Shown: in pieces, positions 39,801 to 52,400 of the stretch
Position numbering within the stretch: position 1 is the stretch's first letter
Layout of the letters: the number at the start of each line of letters is the position of its first letter
Assembly (NCBI GenBank): GCA_037039925.1
Contig: JAXRKP010000241.1
Location: 85,001 to 149,000, forward strand
Direction: 5' to 3'
DNA: 64,000 bases
From: Doris montereyensis
Lineage: Eukaryota; Mollusca; Gastropoda; Nudibranchia; Dorididae
The notes under the pieces: model-generated
What the model saw: only the letters and a program-made list of their open reading frames with translations
Databases searched by the model: none
Told to the model about the DNA's origin: nothing
Translations under genes and position numbers: made by a program

Positions 39801-42800
39801 GCAATGAAGAGCACGAGAAAGACCAGAGCATGCCCAATACGACAAATTAAGAATGCCAAAGGAGCAATAATGAAACAAGACAGTCAAATCATGGAAACAT
39901 GATTAAAAACCAAGAAAGAGAGGCAGACAAACTACTATCCCCTTGAACCCGTAAGCCCGACATATAGGTATAAACCTTAGAACTCTATATCCTGTAGGAC
40001 CGATATATAGGTACAAACCTTAGAACTCTTTATCCTGTAGGACCGATATTTAGGTATAAACCTTAGAACTCTATATCCCATAGGACCGATATATAGGTAT
40101 AAACCTCAGAACTCTATATCCCGTAGGACCGATATATAGGTATAAACCTTAGAACTCTATATCCTGTAGGACCGATATATAGGTACAAACCTTAGAACTC
40201 TATATCCCGTAGGACCGATATATAGGTATAAACCTTAGAACTCTATATCCCATAGGACCGATATATAGGTATAAACCTCAGAACTCTATATCCCGTAGGA
40301 CCGATATATAGGTATAAACCTTAGAACTCTATATCCCGTAGGACCGATATATAGGTATAAACCTTAGAACTCTATATCCCGTAGGACCGATATATAGGTA
40401 TAAACCTTAGAACTCTATATCCCGTAGGACCGATATATAGGTATAAACCTTAGAACTCTATATCCTGTAGGACCAATATATAGGTATAAACCTTAGAACT
40501 CTATATCCCGTAGGACCGATATATAGGTATAAACCTTAGAACTCTATATCCCGTAGGACCGATATATAGGTATAAACCTTAGAACTCTATATCCCGTAGG
40601 ACCGATATATAGGTATAAACCTTAGAACTCTATATCCCGTAGGACCGATATATAGGTATAAACCTCAGAACTCTATATCCTGTAGGATCGACATATAGGT
40701 ATAAACCTTAGAGCTCTATATCCCGTAGGACCGATATATAGGTATAAACCTTAGAACTCTATATCCCGTAGGACCTATACATAGGTATAAACCTTAGAAC
40801 TCTATATCCCGTAGGATCGACATATAGGTATAAACCTTAGAACTCTATATCCCGTAGGACCGACATATAGGTATAAACCTTAGAACTCTATATCCCGTAG
40901 GACCGACATATAGGTATAAACCTTAGAACTCTATATCCCATAGGACCGATATATAGGTATAAACCTTAGAACTCTATATCCCGTAGGGTCGACATATAGG
41001 TATAAACCTTGGAACTCTATATCCCGTAGGACCGACATATAGGTATAAACCTTAGAACTCTATATTAGGACCCATATGTATAAACCTTAGAACTCTATAT
41101 CCCGTAGGACCGATATATAGGTATTTTACCATGTACCTGATAATAACAGTCCGTAAGCGACTCATGACGTCACTATGGACTGCTAGGACTATGGTAAAGT
41201 ATTCAAAATGCCTTCGACATCAACTGGAAGAAGAAACCTGACTGCAGATCAGGTTATTCGATCCCTAATTTGTGATTCTTACTACCACGATAGTGAATTA
41301 GAAAGTAAATCAGATGATATGGTGAGTGAAAATGAGAATGAAAATATGATCGTAAAAGAACCAACTCTAGATGAAGATCTAGATCTAGATCTAAACTTAG
41401 GAGGACAGGGGATGCCACACCCACTCCTACTCCTAGACAAAAACGGAGAAGAATACAGAAGGAAAGAAGTATATTTGATGATGGATAGAGTGAACTGAAC
41501 GTTTACACTAGGCCTAGAACTGACATAGACACACCATTAGATCTAGGTCCAAAAAACATTCCAGATCACATTGGAGATGAAAGTAGGGCTATAGACTTCT
41601 TGGATCTATTTTAGCCCAGGAAGCCAGGGTTGGGGGGTTCTGGGGCTCAGGAGGCCGGGTTCAAGGGGTTATGCAATATGCCAACAAGCATGGAAGTCCA
41701 AACAGATGTCAGATGACTGGAAAAAGTGAACAGTAGTACCAATACATAAGAAAGGATCAACTACGGAATGCTCAAACTATAGAGGGATATTACTATTTAG
41801 CGTTCCCGGAAAAGTGTATGCCAGGATACTGGAAATAAGATAAAGGAAAAGAGAAGAGGATCAGATTGAAGAGCATCAGAGTGGATTTAGGCCAGGAAGA
41901 ATGGTACAAGATCACATATTTACAATAAGACAAATAACAGAAAAATTTCTTGAGAGAAACATTGACTTGCACCTGTGTTTTATTGACTTAGAAAAGGCAT
42001 TTGACACCGTGAGGAGGGATGAACTATGGTACTCCTTAAAAGAACACAATGTAGAGCAAAATTTAATAGAAGCCATTAAAAGTTTTTACAATAAACCAAC
42101 ATGTGCAGTGAAAGTAGCTGGAAACATATCTGCAGAATTTGATGTAGATATAGGAGTAAGACAGGGTTGTGTCCTAAACCCTCTTTTGTTTATCACATTT
42201 ATGGATTCAGTCTCAAAGGCATCCTCAAAAATGAAGAAAATGAATGTAAGTATGTGGAAGCTCAAACCAGTAAATGTATCAATGCTTTCATTTGCCGATG
42301 ATTTAGTTCTGTTTGAAAAAACAGAAAGTGACCTTCAGTCGAATATCAACATTATGAACAATGAACTAAATAAAAGGGGAATGAGAGTACATGCAAACAA
42401 AACCAAAACAATGCTAGTAACTAGGAAGCAAAAACACAAAATCTTAAATTGGGCAGGAGAATTTAGAACAAGTTTAAAGCTACAATTACCTAGGAGTAAT
42501 GATTAACTCAGAGGGAAAACTAAGAGAAGAAATCAACCAGAGAATCCAAAAGGCAAGTGCAATATATAACCATCCAGTAGATATGCAAGAATTATCAACA
42601 AAAACCAAATTGGCAGTATACAATACAGTTTATTGTCCTACTCTCCTCTATGGCAGTGAAACTTGGACTTAAGACAGTAGAGAATACAGCTGAGTACAAG
42701 CAGCTGAAATGAAATATCTAAGAAGAGTAGTAGGGAAAACTAAAAGAGACAAAATCAGAAACACAACAATAAGAGATCAAACCAAAGCAGATGGCATTAA

Positions 42801-45800
42801 AACTAAGATAGAAACAAATCAATTGAGATGGTTTGGGCATGTAAACAGAATGAATGACAATAGAATAGCTAAATCAGTATACAGTGCTAAAGCCCAAGGC
42901 AAAAGACCAAATTGCAGACCTCGGAGAAAGTGTGAAGAAGATATAAAAGAGGCATTGAAGCATAGAAATTTAACTTTTTTGGAAGGAAACAGAAAATGTC
43001 AGAACAGGGCATCCTGGAGAAAGATCATTTCGGGCATCTGAACCCATACACCGAAAGGTAAAGTGGGAACTGATAAAGAAAGAAAGACCATCTGAATCCA
43101 TACACCGGAAGGTAGAATGGAAACTGATAAAGAAAGAAAGAAAGGGCATCTGAACTCATACACCGGAAAGGTAGAATGGAAACTGATAAAGAAAGAAAGA
43201 CCATCTGAACCCATACACCGAAAGGTAGAATGGAAACTGATAAAGAAAGAAAGGGCATCTGAACCCATACACGGAAAGGTAGAATGGAAACTGATAAAGA
43301 AAGAAAGAAAGGGCATCTGAACCCATACACGGAAAGGTAGAATGGCAACTGATAAAGAAAGAAAGAAAGGGCATCTGAACCCATACACGGAAAGGTAGAA
43401 TGGAAACTGATAAAGAAAGAAAAAGGCATCTGAACCCATACACCGAAAGGTAGAATGGAAACTGATAAAGAAAGAAAGGGCATCTGAACCCATACACGGA
43501 AAGGTAGAATGGCAACTGATAAAGAAAGAAAGGGCATCTGAACCCATACACGGAAAGGTAGAATGGAAACTGATAAAGAAAGAAAGAAAGGGCATCTGAA
43601 CCCATACACCGAAAGGTAGAATGGCAACTGATAAAGAAAGAAAACCATCTGAACCCATACACGGAAAGGTAGAATGGCAACTGATAAAAAAGAAAGAAAG
43701 ATAAAGGGCATCTGAACTCATACACGGAAAGGTAGAATGGAAACTGATAAAGAAAGAAAGAAAGGGCATCTGAACCCATACACGGAAAGGTAGAATGGAA
43801 ACTGATAAAGAAAGAAAGGTAGAATGGAAACTGATAAAGGGCATCTGAACCCATACACGGAAAGGTAGAATGGCAACTGATAAAAGAAAGAAAGGGCATC
43901 TGAACCCATACACGGAAAGGTAGAATGGAAACTGATAAAGAAAAAAGAAAGGGCATCTGAACCCATACACGGAAAGGTAGAATGGCAACTGATAAAGAAA
44001 GAAAGAAAGGGCATCTGAACCCATACACGGAAAGGTAGAATGGCAACTGATAAAGAAAGAAAGAAAGGGCATCTGAATCCATACAGCGAAAGGTAGAATG
44101 GCAACTGATAAAGAAAGAAAGAAAGGGCATCTGAAGTCATACACTGAAAGGCAGAACGAAAACAAATCACCACCAACTCGTATTTTACTAGAAAGTTTGA
44201 CCACAAATCGACGAGGAGAGGGATGGTTGGCAACATGCTTAACAGCACAAGAAATAAATGATGAAACAAATATTGTATTCAACACAATCCTCTATATGCA
44301 GCCAATGAATTTCTTTTAAAATTGCTGTAATTTGTTCTGATTTCTTTTTCTATTTAACTAGCCGGGCCCCAAAGTTTTGAATCCTTTGAAGTTTAGTTTT
44401 TTTGTCTGAAGTGACGCCAGCCAGAGAAGAGTTGCAGTAATCCAAATGTGATCAGATAAAGAGTTGTTATAAAGTTGTGGAACCACATGATGTGAAGTCA
44501 GTTACTAAGGTATGACTGGAAACACACGATGTCAAGTCAGTAAACGGAAACGCAACACACCTGGAGGAGGCAATCTGTGACTGAGGTTGTTCACTTACCT
44601 GTTGAGGTTGCATATTCATTCCACCAGTCGACTGCATCATGGGTGTGATATTTACCATCTGGCAAGGGCAGGAAAGACACTGATTTAACTCATGGCATAG
44701 CACATAAGCTTTACTAAATTCAGAAATACGGCTGGTGCCAGAATCAAAGTGCCATTTAACTCAAATGAATTTCATATGCAATTATTACTTTAAGTGTCAG
44801 ATGCTCATTCAAGACTTCCAAAGCTTTCATTGATCTTTTTTTCAAAACCAGCCAAGAGCAAATATCTGACCACTATTCACAAGGGTGTTGGCATGGGCCC
44901 TCCTGTGTTTTGCTACTTCCTTCCTATCTTACTATATTCCTACCATTTTCCATGTGACCCTAATAAGCCCACTACCATTGTTTTTTTATCCCAACTGACA
45001 AGGGAGGAGCCTATTCTACCATCTCCTCTCCATGTTTTTTGGCACTTTCTTCTAGCACTTTAGAATCTAATCATTCCAAGGATAACCATTCTCAAACAAA
45101 CCCATACTCTTGAAATCATAGATGTATATGTATATCAAACTAACTTTGTTTCATTCAATAAGCACCTAGCAAGTTGACTTGCTTCATAAAACATGGAGGA
45201 CTGGCACTTGTTACTGATAAGTCCTAATTTCTTCCTTGTGGTCTCACAGATGGATGTTAATTAAGGAAACTAACAAGATAAGTAATTTTAGCCACCTGCA
45301 AAGCACCTGTGCCCACTGCAAGGTTGCTTTCCCCATGACCTCTGTAGGTAGTTTTGGTCTCGCCTAGCAAACCTCCTCCTGTATGGTGTGTCTTGAGGTC
45401 CTTAACTCAAAAATGACTGAATGCAAAGGACCTCCAAATTCATCAACTGTCTTCTATAGAACCCTGTACTTAGTATAGTTTAGTTAGAATCGGAAAGGAT
45501 GGTTTGAATATTTAACTTTTTTAAAATTTTAAATGATTAAATATTACAGCATTAAATGACAAGTGAGTTTACCTGAGAGTTTGAGCTGCCTTGCTGCATG
45601 ACTAGTGGGTTAACAGGGTTGCTCATAGATCCCTGGGATGACATGCTGACACTATTCTGGGGCTGCATTGCCATGATGTTTGTCATGTTTGGTGCTCTCA
45701 CCGCTGGTGACCAAATGGGGCGAAAAAATCTATCATCATCTATAAATAATTACACTTCTGAGTTGGTCGTTCTTTGAGCATCAAAGGCTCTGTTACCAGG

Positions 45801-46455
45801 CCAGTATGGCTCACTGTAATTTGCATCCCTAAAGCGTTTTCATTTGAGGAATTTTTCTACCAGAAGTGATGCTTAAATTAAAGAAAGTGTCTTTGTTTCC
45901 CTGTCTTTGAGGATAAATGCATAGCTGCCAACATTTTTAAATCTAAAAAGACTCTGACAACGCAAACTAATTCTAGCTTAAACGATGGCCTGTAATAGTC
46001 CAGAAAACATTGATGATTCAACTTGAGGTAACCCCGACTAAGGAAAACAATATATTTAAAACTTTACTGCCTGTCCAAGCGAACGCGATGATAGACCTCC
46101 AATACGTATTTTTCAAGGCAAATACAGACTTATAGATTTAAAGCCAAAAGTATGTACCAAATCAATTTCTTATGAATTTCCTACCAGCAAAATTCATTCT
46201 TAATTTTCATTGCCATTTACTTACACCCTCTTTGTGGACTACGTAATAGTCAAATTGTGTCTCTACTGATTTAGCTCTTATCCTTTTATTCATTCAATTA
46301 ACACGACCCAATCATCTAAGGTAAGTCTCTTCCACCAAAAGCAAGTCTTAAGTACCATCTCTTCTTTCGATTTGAATGTTTTCTCTATAGATTGTCTCCT
46401 GATTCTATAAATGAAGCACTTACACAAAAAGTCTGGCTGATTTTGATTCTGTTGC

Positions 46456-46486
<31 letters not shown>

Positions 46487-49400
46487 GCTGCTGCTGCTGT
46501 TGTTGTTGCTGTTGTCTTTTCAATTCAGCCTGAATGAAAATAATTAACCAGTTTTATAAAACCATTTCACACTCACATAAATCTTCAGGAAAATTGAGAA
46601 ACTTTTTGTATTCTTAGGATTACACTCTTAGTAAAAACTGACAAAATTTCAATATCAATGAAGGAGAAGAGAGATGAATCCAGGATAGTGAACTGATCAT
46701 AAATCAACGAGAGAGGGAAAATACACTGAGCCTATCTTCAATAATTCAATTCAATTATCTTTAGTAATCCTTTAAAAGGGAAATTATGTTAGTGTTATCA
46801 TATTTTCCATTTGAAAAATAAGAGAAAACATCAACGTATTTAAAATAAGAACAAATTTAACTTAAGTTAATCATTTATGTATAGATTTTAGGAGAAAGAT
46901 ATATAAAGATAAGAGGTGAGTAAATAGATAGTGCGGTGAAACAATATACATAAACAATTTTTAATGATAAACCAGCTTAGCTTCATACACATTCATCAAA
47001 TTATCATAAATCAATCATTCTCCATCCATCAATTTTCATTGCTTAAACATTTGTAAATAAAAGGCCATTATGCATTTCAAAGTTACGTATGGTCAAAATT
47101 AGGATATACAGTGGAAAATAGTTTTACCATTTGCTGTTGTTGACTTATGTTCATCTGACTGGTCATTCCACCCTGCGCTTTGCCCTGTAGAATAAATATG
47201 GTGGGTGGAATAAATATGGTGGGTGGAAGAGAATTAGAGGAACAGAGCTCAATTCAATCAACTTGATTTGACAATGTGTATCCTCACTAGACCAGTAAGC
47301 AAGACATAGGAGTGGCAGAATAAGATAAAACATGATGTGTTAGCTGTATTACTACAACAACAACATAAAAGGAGTCTTTGACCAGCCATTACGACAATGA
47401 AACAAAGGAGTGGGCTGTTCATAATTTACAGAGTACCAGTATACGGTTCGTGGCGTCGGTGGCTGAGTGGTTAGGCTGCTGGACTGGAGATCAGGAGATC
47501 CCGGTTTTGAATCCTGGCAATGCCAGGCCCGACGTTGTGTTCCTTGGGAAAGATATGTAACACACATTTTCCCCATTCGACCCAGGTGCAAAATGGATAC
47601 AAGCACTAGCTTGGGAGAAAAATGGCCTTGAAGGAACTTATATGTAAGACAACAATTTTAAATCCGTCACCTCAATGCTGACTAGGAAGACAAATGCCCC
47701 ATTGATTAATTTGTAAGAACAAAGTATGATATGAAAAACTTTAAAATTTACCAACATTTTTATTTACTTTCATCCTAAATAAAAATGTTTCTAATAAAAT
47801 GGTATCATCAGAATGAGAATAAACGGCTGATTAAATATTCCGCTTACCGGAGGTCTCATGTGCATCCCGGCACATTCTTGCTCTGAAGGGGCATAGACTG
47901 ACCGGGACTCATGCTGTTCATGCTCATGGTAGCCCCAACTGGGTCCATAGAACCCGCTAGCATGGGGTTTGAGCTGGGCAAAGACACCACGTTCTGCTGA
48001 GACATCTGCATCTGTTGACCTACATTAGAATTCTGTTGTTGTTGTTGTTGTTGTTGTTGTTGTAAGGGCTGTTGCTGCATGCCTGTGCCTGAATGCAACA
48101 AAACATAGATTATGATATTTGTTACGTACAAGGATAAAGGGTAGTGAGATGGACAATATTTCAACTTGACTATCATTTGTGCATAGTATCATTGTATAAT
48201 TTGCATATTTCATATTCTTTAACTCTGTGCTTCCTTTTGTGAGATGTTAAACAGGGGGGTTGTTGTTGTTATAATCTCATATCCTATCCTTTCTCATCAA
48301 GAAGTTGGAACGAGAGAAAACAAAGGTATTGACAGCGGTACAGGGCTTGAAAACATAACGTTCTCCAATAGTGGCTCTCCTTCTTATAGAAAGACTTCAC
48401 TTACTGATTTGTCCAGGATTTGGTATTTTGAATGCTTGGCCATTTTTGTTTACAGCACTTTGTTCTTTCATGCTGTTAGTCCCTGTTCCTTAAAAAGCAA
48501 AGAAAATTTGTTACAGACTATTTAATATCAATGAAAATTATCTTCCTTTTCTAGTAAAAATTAAAACTAGAGACATTAGACCACACAACATTGAAACAGC
48601 CTATGTTCTAAAGTAATAACTTAAGATACATTGCAATTGATTTCTCCACATTTTGTATTGAAAAATGTTAGGAGCATTGATAAATGTCCTTTTTTCAAAT
48701 ATACTCTTACGAAGGTAAAAATGGAGCAAGGCAATGCACTCTAGATCTAGATGTTGACATAAACAATGCTAGTAACTAACACCAAGGCTTGATAACTAAT
48801 TATAACAAGGCTATTTATTATACTCAGTCTACAATCAATCAATGTGTGAAGCAAACACAAATATAGGCAACGTAAGCTGGCATAAAGACCATGGACACTG
48901 ACGTCTTGTTGATTTCTCCCCCTATCATGTTTAACCTCTGTTTTTTATAGTCCAAAACTGAGATATCTCTAGAACAGAAATTTCCACACCATTCTAAACA
49001 TTTTGACACAGTTCGATGAAGTTCTACAAAGTTCTCTCTTTTTCCAGATATAAACAAATCAATGCTAGTGCACACCAAAACGATTACATCACAAACTCAA
49101 TAGGGGTTTTACACACACTAAGATGGGGTGTTTAGCGTGCGGAATTATCTGCACTTGTTTCAGAAACAGATCGATGGTAACTCTTTTGTGTGGAGCCTGA
49201 AGCCCTTATTTAATCATAGTAAAATATGAGGGCAGTGAGTACCCCACGTCATTATTCATAAATAATAATGTTATTACAAAAGTGGTATAACTACTGCTAC
49301 CATTTATACTCTTGTCAATTATCATTCTATTACTCTAAATAATAATGCTAACATTTGTGGTGATGATTATTATAATAATAAGAGAAGAAGATGACCACCA

Positions 49401-52400
49401 GCAATGATAATAACAAAAACTAGAAATAATAGAGTAGAAGTACATAGCATGCTATGTGTTCCTATTTTTATTCAAGAGTGGTATAAAAATCTCAATTATT
49501 AATTAGATTCTATGGCAACACAAGATAGTCGGACTTGAGCAATCTAGATTTTTAAAGTTAGAAAGGGTGAAAATGTAAGCACGAATAAGTAGATGTAACG
49601 TTCTGCTCTCGGCTGAATTGACACGCATAGGGTGTCGAAGATGCCATAGCAATTATTTTCCCACAATTTTATTATGTAGATCTAAATAAATCTGGTCATA
49701 TATGTTGATTCACATGACTAGATATATAACATTTAAGCATTAAGGTCAGCGCATACGTCTTCTGCTGTCACTATATAATGAATAGCACTTGTAAAAAACA
49801 GCCATGCAAAAGAGTTGCCACCGATCTGGGAAATTGTGCAATGCATCATGGGACAAATTGGCAGTAGGAGCTAAGCGCCTCATTGATTACATTATAGGTT
49901 TTTTTTTCTATTAGGGGAATTTCCTTTAAAACTATAGTAATCATGTTACGTATACGTCATGTTTGTTTTCTATTAGGGAATTTCCTTCAAAACTATAGTA
50001 ATCATGTTACGTATACCTGTCATGTTTGTTTTCTATTAGGGAATTTCCTTCAAAACTATAGTAATCATGTTACATATACGTCATGTTTGTTTTCTATTAG
50101 GGAATTTCCTTCAAAACTATAAGTAATCATGTTACGTATACCTGTCATGTTTGTTTTCTTGTCTTCCTCAACTTTCGGGCTGAATGATCGCTCTGAAAAA
50201 GAACCAATCGATTTAAAAGCAAAATCATAATACAATGAATTTATTGTGATGTCATTAGAAAGGTAACACTTATTGAGGCCTGGGCACGTAGACATTTGAT
50301 AATGTAGTCAAATAACTCAATGTTTTAATACTACTAAAACATTGATTTAAAAGCAATTTTGCCAATCTTGTGTAGGATTTCCTAAATAGCCAAGACCTTC
50401 TATAATTCGATAATGTTAATGAAGCGATACAATGTGTGCTTCTGTGTATATAGCAGGTCTACTTTAGGACAGTTATATTATAGGTCTACTCTAGGACAGT
50501 TATATTATAGGTCTACTTTAGGACAGTTATATTATAGGTCTACTTTGGGACAGTTATATTATAGGTCTACTCTAGGACAGTTATATTATAGGTCTACTTT
50601 AGGACAGTTATATTATAGGTCTACTTTAGGACAGTTATATTATAGGTCTACTTTGGGACAGTTATATTATAGGTCTACTTTAGAACAGTTATATTATAGG
50701 TCTACTTTAGGACACTTATATTATAGGTCTACTTTAGGACAGTTATATTATAGGTCTACTTTAGGACAGTTATATTATAGGTCTACTTTAGGACAGTTAT
50801 ATTATAGGTCTACTTTAGGACAGTTATATTATAGGTCTACTTTAGGACACTTATATTATAGGTCTACTTTAGGACAGTTATATTATAGGTCTACTTTAGG
50901 ACAGTTATAGGTCTACTTTAGAACAGTTATATTATAGGTCTACTTTAGGACACTTATATTATAGGTCTACTTTAGAACAGTTATATTATAGGTCTACTTT
51001 AGGACAGTTATAGGTCTACTTTAGGAACAATTATATTATAGGTCTAATTTAGGACAGTTATATTATAGGTCTAATTTAGAACAGTTATATTATAGGTCTA
51101 ATTTAGGACAGTTATATTATAGGTCTAATTTAGGACAGTTATATTATAGGTCTACTTTGGGACACTTATATTATAGGTCTACTTTAGGACACTTATATGA
51201 TAGGTCTACTTTAGGACAGTTATAGGTCTACTTTAGAACAGTTATATTATAGGTCTACTTTAGGACACTTATATTATAGGTCTACTTTAGGACACTTATA
51301 TGATAGGTCTACTTTAGGACAGTTATATTATAGGTCTACTTTAGAACAGTTATATTATAGGTCTACTTTAGGACACTTATATTATAGGTCTACTTTAGGA
51401 CACTTATATTATAGGTCTACTTTAGGACAGTTATATTATAGGTCTACTTTAGGACAGTTATATTATAGGTCTACTTTAGGACACTTATATTATAGGTCTA
51501 CTTTAGGACAGTTATATTATAGGTCTACTTTAGGACAGTTATATTATAGGTCTACTTTAGGACAGTTATATTATAGGTCTACTTTAGGACACTTATATTA
51601 TAGGTCTACTTTAGAACAGTTATATTATAGGTCTACTTTAGGACAGTTATAGGTCTACTTTAGAACAGTTATATTATAGGTCTACTTTAGGACATTTATA
51701 TTATAGGTCTACTTTAGAACAGTTATATTATAGGTCTACTTTAGGACAGTTATAGGTCTACTTTAGAACAGTTATATTATAGGTCTACTTTAGGACACTT
51801 ATATTATAGGTCTACTTTAGGACATTTATATTATAGGTCTACTTTAGAACAGTTATATTATAGGTCTACTTTAGGATAGTTATAGGTCTACTTTAGAACA
51901 GTTATATTATAGGTCTACTTTAGGACACTTATATTATAGGTCTACTTTAGGACAGTTATATTATAGGTCTACTTTAGGACAGTTATATTATAGGTCTACT
52001 TCAGGACAGTTATATTATAGGTCTACTTTAGGACAGTTATATTATAGGTCTACTTTAGGACACTTATATGATAGGTCTACTTTAGGACAGTTATATTATA
52101 GGTCTACTTTAGGACACTTATATTATAGGTCTACTTTGGGACACTTATATTATAGGTCTACTTTGGGACACTTATATTATAGGTCTACTTTAGGACAGTT
52201 ATATTATAGGTCTACTTTAGGACAGTTATATTATAGGTCTACTTTAGGACACTTATATGATAGGTCTACTTTAGGACAGTTATATTATAACGTTTGATTG
52301 CAAAAATGTAGGAAATTGTACCAAAAAACTCAAAACCCTTAATAATTTAGACTTTTTTTTAAAAAAAAAGGGCATTAAAAAGAGGAGACCAACCTTGTAA

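Larger units (their letters stand above)
39939..41668. mobile_element. piggyBac-like element remnant with 13-bp TIRs
   Basis: The left end is CCCCTTGAACCCG (39939-39951). The right end is the exact reverse complement, CGGGTTCAAGGGG (41656-41668). The interior is a 43-bp array, then a transposase N-terminal remnant. Flanks are CTAT and TTAT, not a clean TTAA, so the target duplication has decayed or was lost with flanking LINE sequence. CCC-starting 13-bp ends plus the coding remnant fit piggyBac. The DDE catalytic core is deleted. Confidence 0.7.
39684..43041 (+). pseudogene. Decayed LINE ORF2, interrupted by a piggyBac-like element
   Basis: Left part (39684-39902): WKGFGQRLQESFQGNKKLLW, the linker before the reverse transcriptase. 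Right part from 41685: PIHKKGSTTECSNYRGI, QSGFRPGR, FIDLEKAFDTV, VRQGCVLNPLLF and the active-site block SFADDLVLFEKT (42286-42320). After a frame change near 42475 come LGVMINSEGKLREEINQRIQ, LRRVVGKTKRDKI and RWFGHVNRMNDN. It has internal stops at about 41725 and 41838, a TAA near 42671 and the frame change, so it is inactive. About 80-90 residues are missing at the interruption. A non-LTR element of RTE/jockey-like type is inferred. It is antisense to MED25 inside its intron. Confidence 0.85.

Noticed and set aside
42999..44285. 428-codon minus-strand open frame over the array at 43-44 kb
   Set aside because: It consists of repeat translation in several simultaneous frames, joined to a LINE fragment. 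It is not a gene.
50413..50910. 165-codon frame of YRSTLGQLY repeats
   Set aside because: The 27-bp unit is a multiple of three. The frame ends as soon as a 20-bp short unit occurs.
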